Shown here: positions 16,137 through 25,715 of the stretch, piece after piece
Layout: each line of letters begins with the position of its first letter
How positions within the stretch are numbered: position 1 is the stretch's first letter
Source of the DNA: Oscillospiraceae bacterium
Lineage (GTDB): Bacteria; Bacillota; Clostridia; Oscillospirales; Oscillospiraceae
Reading direction: 5' to 3'
DNA length: 64,000 nucleotides
Assembly: GCA_017458335.1 (NCBI GenBank)
Contig: JAFTFT010000013.1
Location: 1-64,000, forward strand
Notes under the pieces: generated by a model
The model's database searches: none
Seen by the model: the letters and a program-made list of their open reading frames with translations, nothing else
What the model was told of the DNA's origin: nothing
Made by a program: the position numbers and the translations under genes

Positions 16137-16165
16137 TTGCGCGTGCTCTGTGTTTCTGTTAAAAT
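16137..16165 (+). promoter_or_regulatory. SigA-type promoter for the aminotransferase gene
   Basis: TTGCGC, 17-bp spacer, TAAAAT, with the ATG 33 bp downstream. Confidence 0.6.
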
Positions 16166-16197
16166 AGGCAGTAACATGACAAGGGAAGTGATATTAT

Positions 16198-17388
16198 ATG
16201 AAGATTTCATCCAAAATGGAGCGCTGCGGTCTTTCCCCCATGCGCAAGTTCAATCCCTATGCACAGAAGACCAAAGAACGCGGCATCAAGATCTATCACC
16301 TGAACATCGGCCAGCCGGATGTGGAGACTCCCGCGCCCTTCTATCAGGCGCTGAAGGACTTTGATGAGAAGGTCGTCTCCTATGCGCCTTCGGGCGGTCT
16401 GCCGGTCTACTTGGACGCAGTGCGTGATTATTACAGAGGCATCGGCGTCGAGCTGGAGCGCGGAGATATCCTGCCCACCACCGGCGGCAGCGAAGCGCTG
16501 CAGATGACCTTTGCCACGATTCTCGACGACGGCGACGAGGTCGTCATTCCCGAGCCCTTCTATCCCAACTACCACACCTCGGTCACACTGGCCGGTGCGA
16601 AGATTCACCCGATTCCCACCTTCGTGGAAGAGGGCTATTTCTACGCCGACCGTGCCCGTGTCGAGGCCTGCATCAACGAGCACACCCGCGCCCTCTTCGT
16701 CACCAACCCCGGCAATCCCACCGGCTCCATCCTCTCTCCGGAGGAACTGAAGCTCATGCTGGATATTGCCAAAGAGCATGACCTTTACATCATCTGCGAC
16801 GAAGTCTACCGTGAGTTTGTCTACGCCGGCGAGCCTCTGCTCAGCGGGCTGCAGTTTGCCGGTTATGAAGACAACGTCATCGTCATCGACTCGGTCTCCA
16901 AGCGCTTCTCTGCCTGCGGCGCCCGTGTCGGCGCGGTCATCTCCAAGAACAGGACCTTCATGGGGCAGGTCATGAAGTGGTGCCAGTGCCGACTGGCCAC
17001 CCCGACCGTCGATCAGATCGCTTCCGCCGCGCTCTACGGCCTTGATCCAGGCTACTTTGACGCCGTTCGTGACGAATACCGCCTGCGCCGCGACACCATG
17101 GTGCGCAAGCTACAGGAGATCCCAGGGGTGGTCTGCCGCATGCCCAAAGGCGCCTTCTATGTCATGTGCGCGCTGCCCGTGGACGACGCGGACAAGTTCC
17201 AGCTCTGGCTGCTGAACGAGTTTGACGATCATGGCGAGACCGTGCTCTTTGCCTGCGGCGAACCCTTCTATGCCACCCCCGGCCGCGGCAAAAACGAAGT
17301 CCGTCTGGCCTATACCATCAACGCCCCGGACATCGCCCGCGCCATCGACATCCTGAAAGTCGCGATCGAAAAGTATAACGCGAGATAA
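16198..17388 (+). CDS. PLP-dependent class I aminotransferase (aspartate aminotransferase-like)
   Basis: The 396-residue protein has the fold-type I layout: LNIGQPDVETP near 40, ILPTTGGSEALQ near 90, TNPGNPTGSIL near 172, ICDEVYREFVY near 198 and the PLP lysine in DSVSKRFSACGARVG near 235. It belongs to the aspartate/aromatic/alanine aminotransferase group; the donor and acceptor cannot be fixed from sequence. AAGGGAAGTG precedes the ATG. Confidence 0.92.
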   Translation: MKISSKMERCGLSPMRKFNPYAQKTKERGIKIYHLNIGQPDVETPAPFYQALKDFDEKVVSYAPSGGLPVYLDAVRDYYRGIGVELERGDILPTTGGSEALQMTFATILDDGDEVVIPEPFYPNYHTSVTLAGAKIHPIPTFVEEGYFYADRARVEACINEHTRALFVTNPGNPTGSILSPEELKLMLDIAKEHDLYIICDEVYREFVYAGEPLLSGLQFAGYEDNVIVIDSVSKRFSACGARVGAVISKNRTFMGQVMKWCQCRLATPTVDQIASAALYGLDPGYFDAVRDEYRLRRDTMVRKLQEIPGVVCRMPKGAFYVMCALPVDDADKFQLWLLNEFDDHGETVLFACGEPFYATPGRGKNEVRLAYTINAPDIARAIDILKVAIEKYNAR

Positions 17389-17461
17389 GCTCGTGAATGC
17401 TCCCCCTATGGGCAGCGATCCACCCATGCAGGATATTAAAAATGATAAATTAGGTGATTAG

Positions 17462-19213
17462 TTGAGTATTTCAGAAATTTTCTCTCTGCTGACCGGCGTG
17501 GCCATGTTCCTGTTCGGCATGGGCCTCATGGGCGACGGACTGAAGAAGGTGTCCGGCAGCCGGCTGGAACCGATTCTTTACCGACTCTCCGGCACAACGC
17601 TCCGCGGAGTTCTGCTTGGTACCGGTGTCACGGCGGTGATCCAGTCCTCCTGCGCTACCGCGGTCATGACGGTCGGTTTTGTAAACGCCGGCATGATGAA
17701 GGTGCGTCAGGGAATCGGCGTCATTCTCGGCGCGATTCTCGGCACCAGCATCACCGGCTGGGTCATCTGTCTGAGCTATCTGGACGGTGCCGGCGGCGTC
17801 GCGGAGCTGGTTTCCACCGCCACCCTGACGGGGCTTGTCGCGGTCGTCGGGATCGGCCTGCGCATGTTCGCGAAAAAGAAGGTTTCCCGCTACATCGGCG
17901 ACATTCTCATGGGGTTCGCCGTGTTGATGACCGGGATGAGCGTCATGTCCTCCTCCGTGGAAGGGCTCGGGCGCATGGCTTGGTTTACCGATGCGCTGAC
18001 GAAGATGTCACACCCCGTGATCGGCATCCTGGTCGGTACCCTCTTTACCGCTTTGCTCCAGTCCGCTTCTGCGGCGGTCGGTATCGTGCAGGCGCTGAGC
18101 GTTACGGGTGCCATGAGTTTTGAGGCCTCCCTCCCTCTTCTGTTGGGGATCACCTTCGGCGCTTCGGCGCCGGTTCTGTTCTCCGCCATCGGCGCGAATG
18201 TGGAAGGCCGCCGGGCCGCGCTGGTCTATCCGGTTGCCACCGGTTTCGGCGTGGTGGTATGCGCCTGTCTTTTCTATGCCGCAAACCGTGTCTTTCCTTT
18301 CCCGTTCATGGACCGGACGATGAATCCCTTTTCCCTCGCCGCGGTCAACTCCGTTCTGCGCTTTATCATGGTGGTACTTCTACTGCCCTTCACCAATGTG
18401 ATCGAGACCATCGTCACCAGACTGGTGCCCGACCGTCCCGAGGAGAGCAGCGCCCCCGTCATCCAGCTGGAGGAGCGTTTCCTGGCCTATCCGGCGCTCG
18501 CCATTGAGCAGTCCAAGCTCACCATCAACGACATGTCACAGGTCTCCGAGACGTCGCTTCTCACCGCCCTGTCTCTCATCTCTGATTACAGCAAAGAGGG
18601 CTTTGAACAGGTGAAAAAGCTGGAGGACGACGGTGATACGTACGAAGACTCGCTGGGCACTTATCTGATTCGGGTCACCGGACGCGAGATGACCGTCCAG
18701 CAGAACGAAGAAGTGAGCAAGTATCTCCACACGCTTTCCGACTTTGAGCGTATCTCCGACCACGCCCTGAACCTGGCCGAGAGTGCCAGGGAACTGCATG
18801 AAAAAGGTCTTTCCTTCTCTCCCAATGCGCAGAGAGAGCTGGATGTGCTCTTTGCCGCGGTCAGGCAGATCGTCAGCATGACGATGACGGCCTTCTGTGA
18901 GGAAGACCTGCCGCTGGCCCGCCGGGTCGAGCCGCTGGAAGAGGTCGTGGACGAACTCTGCGACCAGATGAAGCTCAACCACGTGGACCGGCTTCAGCAG
19001 GGTATCTGCACGATCAGGCAAGGCTTTGTGTTCAACGACATTGTCACAAACTGCGAGCGTGTTTCCGACCACTGCTCCAACATCGCCGTCGCGATGATTG
19101 AGCTTTCCGGGGATGCGTTCCGTACCCACACATACGTACATGCTCTTCAGGAAAAGGAGACGCCCGAATTTCGGGAGGCTTACGAGGAATACTGCCGCCG
19201 GTTTGCCCTTTGA
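17462..19213 (+). CDS. Na/Pi cotransporter family protein with C-terminal PhoU domain
   Basis: The best start is TTG at 17462 with AGGTGAT just upstream. The 583-residue protein has two Na/Pi cotransporter repeats, each with a glutamine-serine-serine-type motif (TAVIQSSCATAVM near 62; ALLQSASAAVG near 200), and about eight membrane helices. The cytoplasmic PhoU-like domain spans residues ~340-560 (ERISDHALNLAE and CERVSDHCSNIA motifs). It probably imports phosphate with sodium. The PhoU fusion is normal for this branch. Confidence 0.92.
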   Translation: MSISEIFSLLTGVAMFLFGMGLMGDGLKKVSGSRLEPILYRLSGTTLRGVLLGTGVTAVIQSSCATAVMTVGFVNAGMMKVRQGIGVILGAILGTSITGWVICLSYLDGAGGVAELVSTATLTGLVAVVGIGLRMFAKKKVSRYIGDILMGFAVLMTGMSVMSSSVEGLGRMAWFTDALTKMSHPVIGILVGTLFTALLQSASAAVGIVQALSVTGAMSFEASLPLLLGITFGASAPVLFSAIGANVEGRRAALVYPVATGFGVVVCACLFYAANRVFPFPFMDRTMNPFSLAAVNSVLRFIMVVLLLPFTNVIETIVTRLVPDRPEESSAPVIQLEERFLAYPALAIEQSKLTINDMSQVSETSLLTALSLISDYSKEGFEQVKKLEDDGDTYEDSLGTYLIRVTGREMTVQQNEEVSKYLHTLSDFERISDHALNLAESARELHEKGLSFSPNAQRELDVLFAAVRQIVSMTMTAFCEEDLPLARRVEPLEEVVDELCDQMKLNHVDRLQQGICTIRQGFVFNDIVTNCERVSDHCSNIAVAMIELSGDAFRTHTYVHALQEKETPEFREAYEEYCRRFAL

Positions 19214-19266
19214 CGGGTTCCGCCGGATGCGTTTCTCTCCCATCTGAGACATACGGAATCCCAGAG

Positions 19267-19310
19267 CAGAAAAGGGGCCGGTCGAATCCGGTCCCTTTTC
19301 TGTTCTGTAT
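19267..19310. terminator. Bidirectional terminator between convergent genes
   Basis: CAGAAAAGGG-GCCGG pairs with CCGGT-CCCTTTTCTG around a TCGAAT loop. The A/T-rich flanks suit both the cotransporter gene and the leftward uvrA2 gene. Confidence 0.75.
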
Positions 19311-19312
19311 TT

Positions 19313-21826
19313 TTATTTCAGCACTTCACGAAGATACTTTCCGGTAACACTGTCCGGGTTTGCGGCAATCTCCTCCGGCGTGCCGCAGGCGACGATCCGT
19401 CCGCCCTGCTCGCCGCCGCCGGGCCCCAGGTCGATGATGTAATCCGCATTCCCGATGAGGTCCAGGTCATGTTCGATCACGACCACCGTGGCCCCGGCCT
19501 CTACCAGCCGGTTGAACACCCCCAGCAGCACCTGCACATCCAGCGGATGCAGGCCGATGGTGGGTTCGTCAAAGACGAAAACCGAGTCCTCCTGGGTTCT
19601 CCCCATCTCGGAGGCAAGCTTCAGGCGCTGTGCCTCGCCGCCGGAGAGGGCCGGGGTATCCTCCCCCAGTGTCAGATATCCCAGTCCGAGGCTCTGCAGC
19701 ACTTCCAGCTTCTCCCGGATTTTCCTGCTGCCGGAAAACACCTCGATGGCCTCGCTCACGGTCATGGCCATAAGCTCCGGCAGGGAGTATGCCCGCTCCC
19801 CGTGCTTCGGCTTCCAGAGCAGGTCCTTCGCCTCCGCGCCGTAGCGCCCGCCGCGGCAGTCCGGGCAGGTGATCGTCACATCCGGCAGGAACTGCACATC
19901 CAGGGAAATCTGCCCCGTCCCGTCACAGGTCGGGCAGCGCAGCGAACCGGTGTTGTACGAGAAGGCCCCGGCGTTCAGTTTCCGGCGCTTTGCCTCGTCC
20001 GTTCCGGCGTAGAGCTTGCGCAGTTCGTCCAGCACGCCGCTGTAGGTCGCAACCGTAGAGCGGATGTTGATGCCGATGGGTGAGGCGTCGATCAGGTTTG
20101 CCCGGGTGATGCCGTCCGCTTCGACCGCGCGCACGTGAACGGGCAGCTTCTGACCGTTTGCATGGGCGTTCAGCGCCGGGATCAGACTCTCCAGAATCAT
20201 GGTGGTTTTACCGGACCCCGAGACGCCTGTCACCGCTGTCAGGCGGCCTCGCGGGAGCTTCACATCCAGGGCATGCACGGTGTGGATGGGATCCGTCGCC
20301 ATGCGGATCGTTCCCTTTTCAAAGAGGCGTTCCCGCGGCGTACGCTTCCGGGTCAGGACCGGCTCCTCTTCGGTGATGAAGCCCGCAATTCTGGATCCGG
20401 GCGTCCTGGCCACCTCGTCAACCGTTCCCTGGGCAATGACGCTGCCGCCGTCCTTTCCGGCCAGCGGTCCCATCTCGATCATATGGTCTGCCCGCTTGAG
20501 CACCCGCACATCGTGGTCCACCAGGACGACGGAGTTTCCGTCGGCGATCAGGCTGTCCACCACCTCCATCAGTCCCTCGATGTTCGACGGATGCAGGCCG
20601 ATGCTCGGCTCATCCAGCACATAGAGGACCCCGGTGGTCTCGTTCCGGACTGCCCTGGCCAGTTGGACCCGCTGACGTTCCCCGGTGGAGAGCGTGCTGC
20701 TGGCCCGGTCCAGGGAAAGATATCCGAGCCCCAGATCCTTCAGGCGTCTGGCGTTGTCCAGAAAGGACTGGATGATGCTCTCTGCCATGGGGCGCATCTC
20801 CTCCGGCAGGGTTCCGGGGACCGCCTTCACCCAGGGGATCAGGGCGTCCAGCGTCATGGCCGTGGCTTCCGCCAGATTGATGCCGGCCAGGGTGGACGAG
20901 CGCACCTTCTTGCTGAGTCTGGTTCCGCCGCAGTCGGGGCAGGCCGCCTCATGGAGAAACTTCTCCACGCGCTTCATGCCCTTCTCGTCCTTGACCTTGG
21001 AGAGGGCGTTTTCCACGGTATATTTCGCGCTGTAATAGGTGAAGTCCATCTCGGTCGCAATGTTGCTCTTCTCGTTGACATAGAAGAGATGCCGCTTCTC
21101 GGCCGGGCCGTGGAGGACAATCTCCTTCTCCTCCGGCGTGAGATCCCGGAAGGGGACGTCCGTCCGCACGCCCATGTCCCGGGCGATGTCCTTCATCAGG
21201 GACCACATCAGGCTCTGCCACGGAGCGACGGCACCTTCGTCGATGGTCAGGGACTCGTCCGGCACCAGGCTGCTCTCGTCCACCGTTCGCACGATCCCGG
21301 TCCCGCCGCAGGTGGGGCAGGCTCCGTCCGAGTTGAAGGCCATGGCCTCGGCGCCGGGCCCGTAGAACTCTTCGCCGCAGACCGGGCACTTTGTCGGAAG
21401 CATCAGGGCCACATCCATATTCGGCGGGCAGGGATGCCCGTTGGGGCAGCAATGGCTTCCCAGGCGCGAGAACATCAGGCGCAGGCTGTTCAGAAGCTCC
21501 GAGGCCGTGCCAAAGGTGCTGCGCACCCCGGGGATTCCCGGACGCTGGTGCAGGGCCAGCGCCGCCGGGACATAGCGTACCTCTTCCACTTCCGCCCGGC
21601 TTGCCTGGGTAATACGTCGGCGAGTATAGGTGGACAGCGCTTCCAGATACCGGCGCGAGCCCTCCGCATAGAGCGTCCCCAGCGCCAGGGAGGACTTGCC
21701 CGAGCCCGAGACGCCCGCGATCGCGACGAGTTTTCCCAGCGGGATGTCCACGTCGACGTTCTTCAGATTATGTACCTTTGCGCCCCGGACTTCGATGGCC
21801 GCGGGCGCCGCTTTCTTTTGCGTCAT
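19313..21826 (-). CDS. uvrA2: UvrA2-type (class II) excinuclease-like ABC ATPase
   Basis: The 837-residue protein has two ABC units (Walker A GVSGSGKSS at 38-46 and GVSGSGKTT near 540; LSTGERQR and LSGGEAQR signatures) and zinc knuckles CPTCGGTG and CPTCDGTG. It is about 100 residues shorter than standard UvrA. The sequence runs from LGSHCCPNGHPCPP almost directly to CPVCGEEF and FNSDGACPTCGG, so the UvrB-binding insert is missing. Class II UvrA proteins of this kind are linked to drug or DNA-damage tolerance rather than core repair. No uvrB or uvrC is nearby. Confidence 0.9.
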   Translation of the reverse strand: MTQKKAAPAAIEVRGAKVHNLKNVDVDIPLGKLVAIAGVSGSGKSSLALGTLYAEGSRRYLEALSTYTRRRITQASRAEVEEVRYVPAALALHQRPGIPGVRSTFGTASELLNSLRLMFSRLGSHCCPNGHPCPPNMDVALMLPTKCPVCGEEFYGPGAEAMAFNSDGACPTCGGTGIVRTVDESSLVPDESLTIDEGAVAPWQSLMWSLMKDIARDMGVRTDVPFRDLTPEEKEIVLHGPAEKRHLFYVNEKSNIATEMDFTYYSAKYTVENALSKVKDEKGMKRVEKFLHEAACPDCGGTRLSKKVRSSTLAGINLAEATAMTLDALIPWVKAVPGTLPEEMRPMAESIIQSFLDNARRLKDLGLGYLSLDRASSTLSTGERQRVQLARAVRNETTGVLYVLDEPSIGLHPSNIEGLMEVVDSLIADGNSVVLVDHDVRVLKRADHMIEMGPLAGKDGGSVIAQGTVDEVARTPGSRIAGFITEEEPVLTRKRTPRERLFEKGTIRMATDPIHTVHALDVKLPRGRLTAVTGVSGSGKTTMILESLIPALNAHANGQKLPVHVRAVEADGITRANLIDASPIGINIRSTVATYSGVLDELRKLYAGTDEAKRRKLNAGAFSYNTGSLRCPTCDGTGQISLDVQFLPDVTITCPDCRGGRYGAEAKDLLWKPKHGERAYSLPELMAMTVSEAIEVFSGSRKIREKLEVLQSLGLGYLTLGEDTPALSGGEAQRLKLASEMGRTQEDSVFVFDEPTIGLHPLDVQVLLGVFNRLVEAGATVVVIEHDLDLIGNADYIIDLGPGGGEQGGRIVACGTPEEIAANPDSVTGKYLREVLK

Positions 21827-22051
21827 GCCTTCTCTCTTTCTCCTGCTCTCCGGATTCTCCGGTTTACGGTCACTTCTTCCCGTTTTCGAAACAGTGCAGA
21901 TACTATACCATAGTTCTGCCTTGTTTCCAAGTACACAGTTTTCCGGGACATGGTACGATTCGCGATACCTGATCCGACAGTTCTGCCGCCCGCGGTCCTC
22001 CCGTCCGTTGCAGCCTCAGGGAGAAAATGACAGATTATTTTCAGCTTGCAG

Positions 22052-22104
22052 TTGACAGTTGTAGTCTCTTGTGTTATGATGGCATCGCTCGAGCTACAAT
22101 TGTA
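22052..22104 (+). promoter_or_regulatory. SigA promoter with two BlaI/MecI-type operators
   Basis: TTGACA (22052-22057), 17-bp spacer and TATGAT (22075-22080) form a near-consensus promoter. GACAGTTGTA at 22054-22063 overlaps the -35, and the palindrome TACAATTGTA lies at 22095-22104 just past the expected start of transcription. Both match the TACAnnTGTA core bound by BlaI/MecI/CopY repressors, which suggests autorepression by the downstream gene. Confidence 0.8.
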
Positions 22105-22130
22105 AACTTTGCTTACAGGAGGAATCTGCT

Positions 22131-22511
22131 ATGCGCAAGGATCTCGCCGGAAAGATCTCTGATTCAGAGCTTGAAGTTATGAAACTCCTTTGGCACGCGG
22201 AAGCTTCCCTGTCCATCACGGAGATTCGGGAAAACCTTCAGCAGACGAAAGGCTGGGAACCTGCCACCATCAAGACGCTTGTCTCCCGCCTGGTCTCAAA
22301 GGGCGCCGTCCGCCAGGAAAAGCAGAATGTCTATTACTATTCCCCGCTCGTCAGCGAGGAAGAATACGCCAGCTGGGCAACCGGCGATCTGATTACCCGC
22401 CTGTATAACGGCAGTGCCCGGGATCTGGTCGCGGCGCTTGTCCATTCCGAAGGTCTCACCAGAGAGGATATTGAGGAACTTCGCGGCATGTTCCGGATGG
22501 AGGAGGATTAG
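22131..22511 (+). CDS. BlaI/MecI/CopY family transcriptional repressor
   Basis: The 126-residue protein has the winged-helix domain of this family at residues 8-75 (ISDSELEVMKLLWHAEASLS, WEPATIKTLVSRLVSKGAV) and a C-terminal dimerisation helix region (EGLTREDIEELRGMF). AGGAGGAATCTGCT precedes the ATG. It is followed after 3 bp by an M56 peptidase gene, the standard repressor/sensor pairing in which the peptidase triggers repressor cleavage. Confidence 0.93.
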   Translation: MRKDLAGKISDSELEVMKLLWHAEASLSITEIRENLQQTKGWEPATIKTLVSRLVSKGAVRQEKQNVYYYSPLVSEEEYASWATGDLITRLYNGSARDLVAALVHSEGLTREDIEELRGMFRMEED

Positions 22512-22514
22512 GCC

Positions 22515-25500
22515 ATGACCATGCTCCTGACCCTGACGCTGAGCGGAAGCACACTCACGCTTCTGCTGCTGGCGCTGCGGTATCTGCTGCTGAAAAGGAT
22601 GCCCAGTACGGTCTATTACTATGCCTGGCTCCTGGTGCTGCTGCGCTTTGTGCTGCCGCTGCCCGGTTTTGTCCCCGTGCCTGCAGCCGAGACCGAGACG
22701 CTTTCCTCGGCCGCAGCCTTTTCTCAGCACGTTTCCTTCGAAGAGAGCGCTCCGGCTGTACAGCCTGGGTTCACGCTTTCCCCCGCATCCCCGGAAGCCT
22801 CAGCCGCCTTGCCGGTCTCCGCATCGGGAAGCCCCTCTCCGGTGGTAAACTCTTCTCCTTCCCCCTTCGTCGCCTTGTTTCACAGCTTTCGCTGGAACTC
22901 GCCCGTGCTCTGGCTCTCCCTCTGGGGATTCGGCACGGTTCTCTGTTTCGGGAGTACGGTCCTTTCCTATCTGCGCTTCACCCGGAGCCTCCGCGCCAGT
23001 CTCCGCATACCGGGGGCTTTCGTCCGCGGGGTCTATCGCTCTCTCCCCGGCCGGAAGCCCGCCCTGTACCTCTGCAGCACGCTGAAAACGCCTCTGATGT
23101 GCGGTGTGATCCACCCGCGAATCGTTCTGCCGGAACGCAGCTATGACGAGGAACTTCTTATGAATATTCTTCGGCACGAACTGATGCATTACCGCCGGAA
23201 GGATACCCTGTACAAGTGGGTGTCCGTCGCCGTGCTCTCCCTGCACTGGTTCAATCCCCTCTCCTGGATGGCCAGACGGGAGATTAACCGCGCCTGCGAG
23301 CTCAGCTGTGACGAGATGCTTCTGCGCTCCATGACCCGCACTGAGAAGCAGGCATACGGCAACACCCTTCTGAACATGGCGGCAAGCTCGGCCCTTCCCG
23401 CCGGCGTAGTCGCCACCACCTTCTCCACGGAGAAAAAGAATCTGAAAGAAAGACTGGAACAGATCATGCACTATAAGAAAAGCAGAATCCGAACCCTTGC
23501 CGCTTTGCTCGCCCTGGTCGTGCTGTTCGGCTGCAGTCTCGCGGCCGGTCCCGCTTCCGCCGGAAACGCCGAAGTCTCTGTGGATGCCCGGAATGTCGTC
23601 CGGGTTTCCACGGTGGATGAGTTTCTCGCCGCCCTTGCCCCCGATACCGTCATTGAACTGGCTCCCGGCACCTATGACCTTTCTTCCGCGTCGAACTATG
23701 CCGGAGAATCCGGCAGCCCCTATTACGAATGGACCGGCGTCTATTCCGAAGACGGCGGTGCAGCGGCCGAGCTGGAGCTCAGGAGTCTTGAAAACCTCAC
23801 CATCCGGGGTTCCGGCATGACACAGACCACCATCGCCGCCGTTCCCCGCTACGCCAATGTGCTGAAGCTCTCCTCCTGCCGGGGCGTCACACTGGAGCAG
23901 CTCACGGCGGGCCACACCACCGAGCCCGGTTTCTGTGCCGGCGGGGTTCTGTCTTTTGACCTCTGCAGCGATATTGCTGTCAACGAATGCGGCCTCTACG
24001 GCTGCGGCACCATCGGCGTCCAGGCCAAAGACTGCAACAACCTGACCGTGACGGCTTCCGATATCTATGAATGCAGTTACGGGGCACTGGAAGCCCGCTC
24101 CTGCCGGAATGTCCGGATGGAGGACTGTGATGTTCATCATCACGGCACCCGTGCGGGGCAGGGCGGCGCCATGAATCTCTTTGACCTTGCCTACTCTGAC
24201 GGCGCCGTGATCCGCCGGAACCGGATTCACGACAACAACGTACAGTATCTGCTGCATTCAAGTTACACGCAGAATGCCTTTTTCCTCTCCAATGAAGTGG
24301 AAAACAACGCCATCGTCACCTGCGGCTTTGCTCTGGAGGAATACGGCGTCACGATCGACGGCTGCAGCTTCCGGAACAACGAACTGCGCAGCGGCTGGCT
24401 CTACGGAAACGGTGTCTATGCCAATGACACGGCCGGCAATCTTCTGGATAGCGATGCCCTTGCCTCCATGACCTGGCAGGATCTGGAGCCCAGCTCTGCC
24501 GTCACTCCGCTTCAGCCTGATCCGGCCATGGATCTTGCGGCCGGAGCCTCGGTGGAGGTCACAAGCGTCGACGAATTCTTAAGCGCCCTCGGACCGGATC
24601 GGACGATTGTGCTGAATGGGGAGCTCTTTGATCTATCCACCGCCTCCAGTTACGGAAGCATCGGCGGAGAATATTACTACTGGGCGGCGAGCTATGACGG
24701 GCCGGAACTTGTGATCCATGATCTTTCCGGCCTCACCATCCGAAGCGCCTCCTCTGATCCGGCCGCCGTCACCCTCGCGGCCATTCCCCGTTACGCCAAT
24801 GTTCTGAATTTCCGGGACTGCGAAAATGTCTCTCTCCTCGGTTTTACCGCCGGCCATACGAAGGAACCGGGCTCCTGCTCCGGCGGAGTCCTGGACCTTC
24901 AGAACTGCAGCGGCATCACCGTCGACGGCATGCGCCTCTACGGCTGCGGCATTCTCGGTCTCCAGACCCACTCCTGCACCTCCCTTGACGTTCTCCGGAC
25001 CGAGATCTATGAATGCTCTCAGGGCGCGGGCATGTTCTTCCAGACCGACGGCATCCGCTTCGGCGGCTGCGATATTCACGATGTGCCGAGCCCCGCCCTC
25101 CGCTTCACCCAGTGCGGGGATATCACCTGGAACGACGCGCCGGTTCTCGGTCTGAACGGGGAATTCGATGTGGCAGATGACGGTGTACTGGTGCCATATG
25201 AGTTTCAGCCGGGGGAGGAAGCGGTCTATAGCAGCTCGCTCGAAGATCTGGTGAATCCCTTTGCCGACGAGCCCTCCCATCATTACCAGGCCGGCTTTCC
25301 CCAGACCGTCTTTGCCGCCGCCGTTCAGAAGTCCATCACCGAAGGCGACTGGGAAGCTCTGGCGGACCGGATTGCTTTTCCCGTACAGATTTTTGTGAAC
25401 GGCCAAAGCTTTCCGATCTCCAGTCGGGAAATCTTCCTGGATTCTTTCTCGGATAAGAATTTCGACCGGTTTATCCAGAGTACCTTTAACGAGGACTTTC

Positions 25501-25715
25501 GCAGGCTCATCATCGAGGATGATCTTTCCGAATTCGGTGAATGCGTCTTCGGTGAAACCTGCCTGGATCACCGCATCGCCTTTGCCTGCGCCGGGAACCG
25601 GGTCGCGGAGGATAACCTCTTCATCACGGCCATCTCCTTCGACGGTCCTCTCTGGCCGGGAAGAGGCGCTTATGTCCAGGTTCTGCCGGACGTTCCTCCC
25701 ACACCGCAGCCTTAG
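22515..25715 (+). CDS. BlaR1-like M56 membrane metallopeptidase fused to two beta-helix domains
   Basis: The 1,066-residue protein begins like BlaR1/MecR1: membrane helices at ~4-50 and ~130-155, the zinc motif HELMHYRRKD at 221-230, a distal CELSCDE, then another helix at ~328-345. In place of the penicillin-binding sensor there are two parallel beta-helix (NosD/pectate-lyase-like) domains, ~360-690 and ~685-900. They are internal duplicates: ETSVDEF-type strands, RYANVL, CRGVTLEQLTAGHTTEPGFC versus CENVSLLGFTAGHTKEPGSC. A final ~120-residue soluble domain follows (~940-1066). The protein probably senses a surface ligand, perhaps a glycan, and signals to the repressor. Confidence 0.88.
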   Translation: MTMLLTLTLSGSTLTLLLLALRYLLLKRMPSTVYYYAWLLVLLRFVLPLPGFVPVPAAETETLSSAAAFSQHVSFEESAPAVQPGFTLSPASPEASAALPVSASGSPSPVVNSSPSPFVALFHSFRWNSPVLWLSLWGFGTVLCFGSTVLSYLRFTRSLRASLRIPGAFVRGVYRSLPGRKPALYLCSTLKTPLMCGVIHPRIVLPERSYDEELLMNILRHELMHYRRKDTLYKWVSVAVLSLHWFNPLSWMARREINRACELSCDEMLLRSMTRTEKQAYGNTLLNMAASSALPAGVVATTFSTEKKNLKERLEQIMHYKKSRIRTLAALLALVVLFGCSLAAGPASAGNAEVSVDARNVVRVSTVDEFLAALAPDTVIELAPGTYDLSSASNYAGESGSPYYEWTGVYSEDGGAAAELELRSLENLTIRGSGMTQTTIAAVPRYANVLKLSSCRGVTLEQLTAGHTTEPGFCAGGVLSFDLCSDIAVNECGLYGCGTIGVQAKDCNNLTVTASDIYECSYGALEARSCRNVRMEDCDVHHHGTRAGQGGAMNLFDLAYSDGAVIRRNRIHDNNVQYLLHSSYTQNAFFLSNEVENNAIVTCGFALEEYGVTIDGCSFRNNELRSGWLYGNGVYANDTAGNLLDSDALASMTWQDLEPSSAVTPLQPDPAMDLAAGASVEVTSVDEFLSALGPDRTIVLNGELFDLSTASSYGSIGGEYYYWAASYDGPELVIHDLSGLTIRSASSDPAAVTLAAIPRYANVLNFRDCENVSLLGFTAGHTKEPGSCSGGVLDLQNCSGITVDGMRLYGCGILGLQTHSCTSLDVLRTEIYECSQGAGMFFQTDGIRFGGCDIHDVPSPALRFTQCGDITWNDAPVLGLNGEFDVADDGVLVPYEFQPGEEAVYSSSLEDLVNPFADEPSHHYQAGFPQTVFAAAVQKSITEGDWEALADRIAFPVQIFVNGQSFPISSREIFLDSFSDKNFDRFIQSTFNEDFRRLIIEDDLSEFGECVFGETCLDHRIAFACAGNRVAEDNLFITAISFDGPLWPGRGAYVQVLPDVPPTPQP

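Noticed and set aside
19313-21826. Frameshifted or truncated UvrA1
   Set aside because: The frame is continuous, both ATPase units are complete, and the missing part corresponds to one domain, as in class II UvrA proteins.
20135-21913. 592-codon plus-strand frame opposite uvrA2
   Set aside because: Antisense shadow of a clear UvrA2 gene; no recognisable domains or ribosome-binding site.
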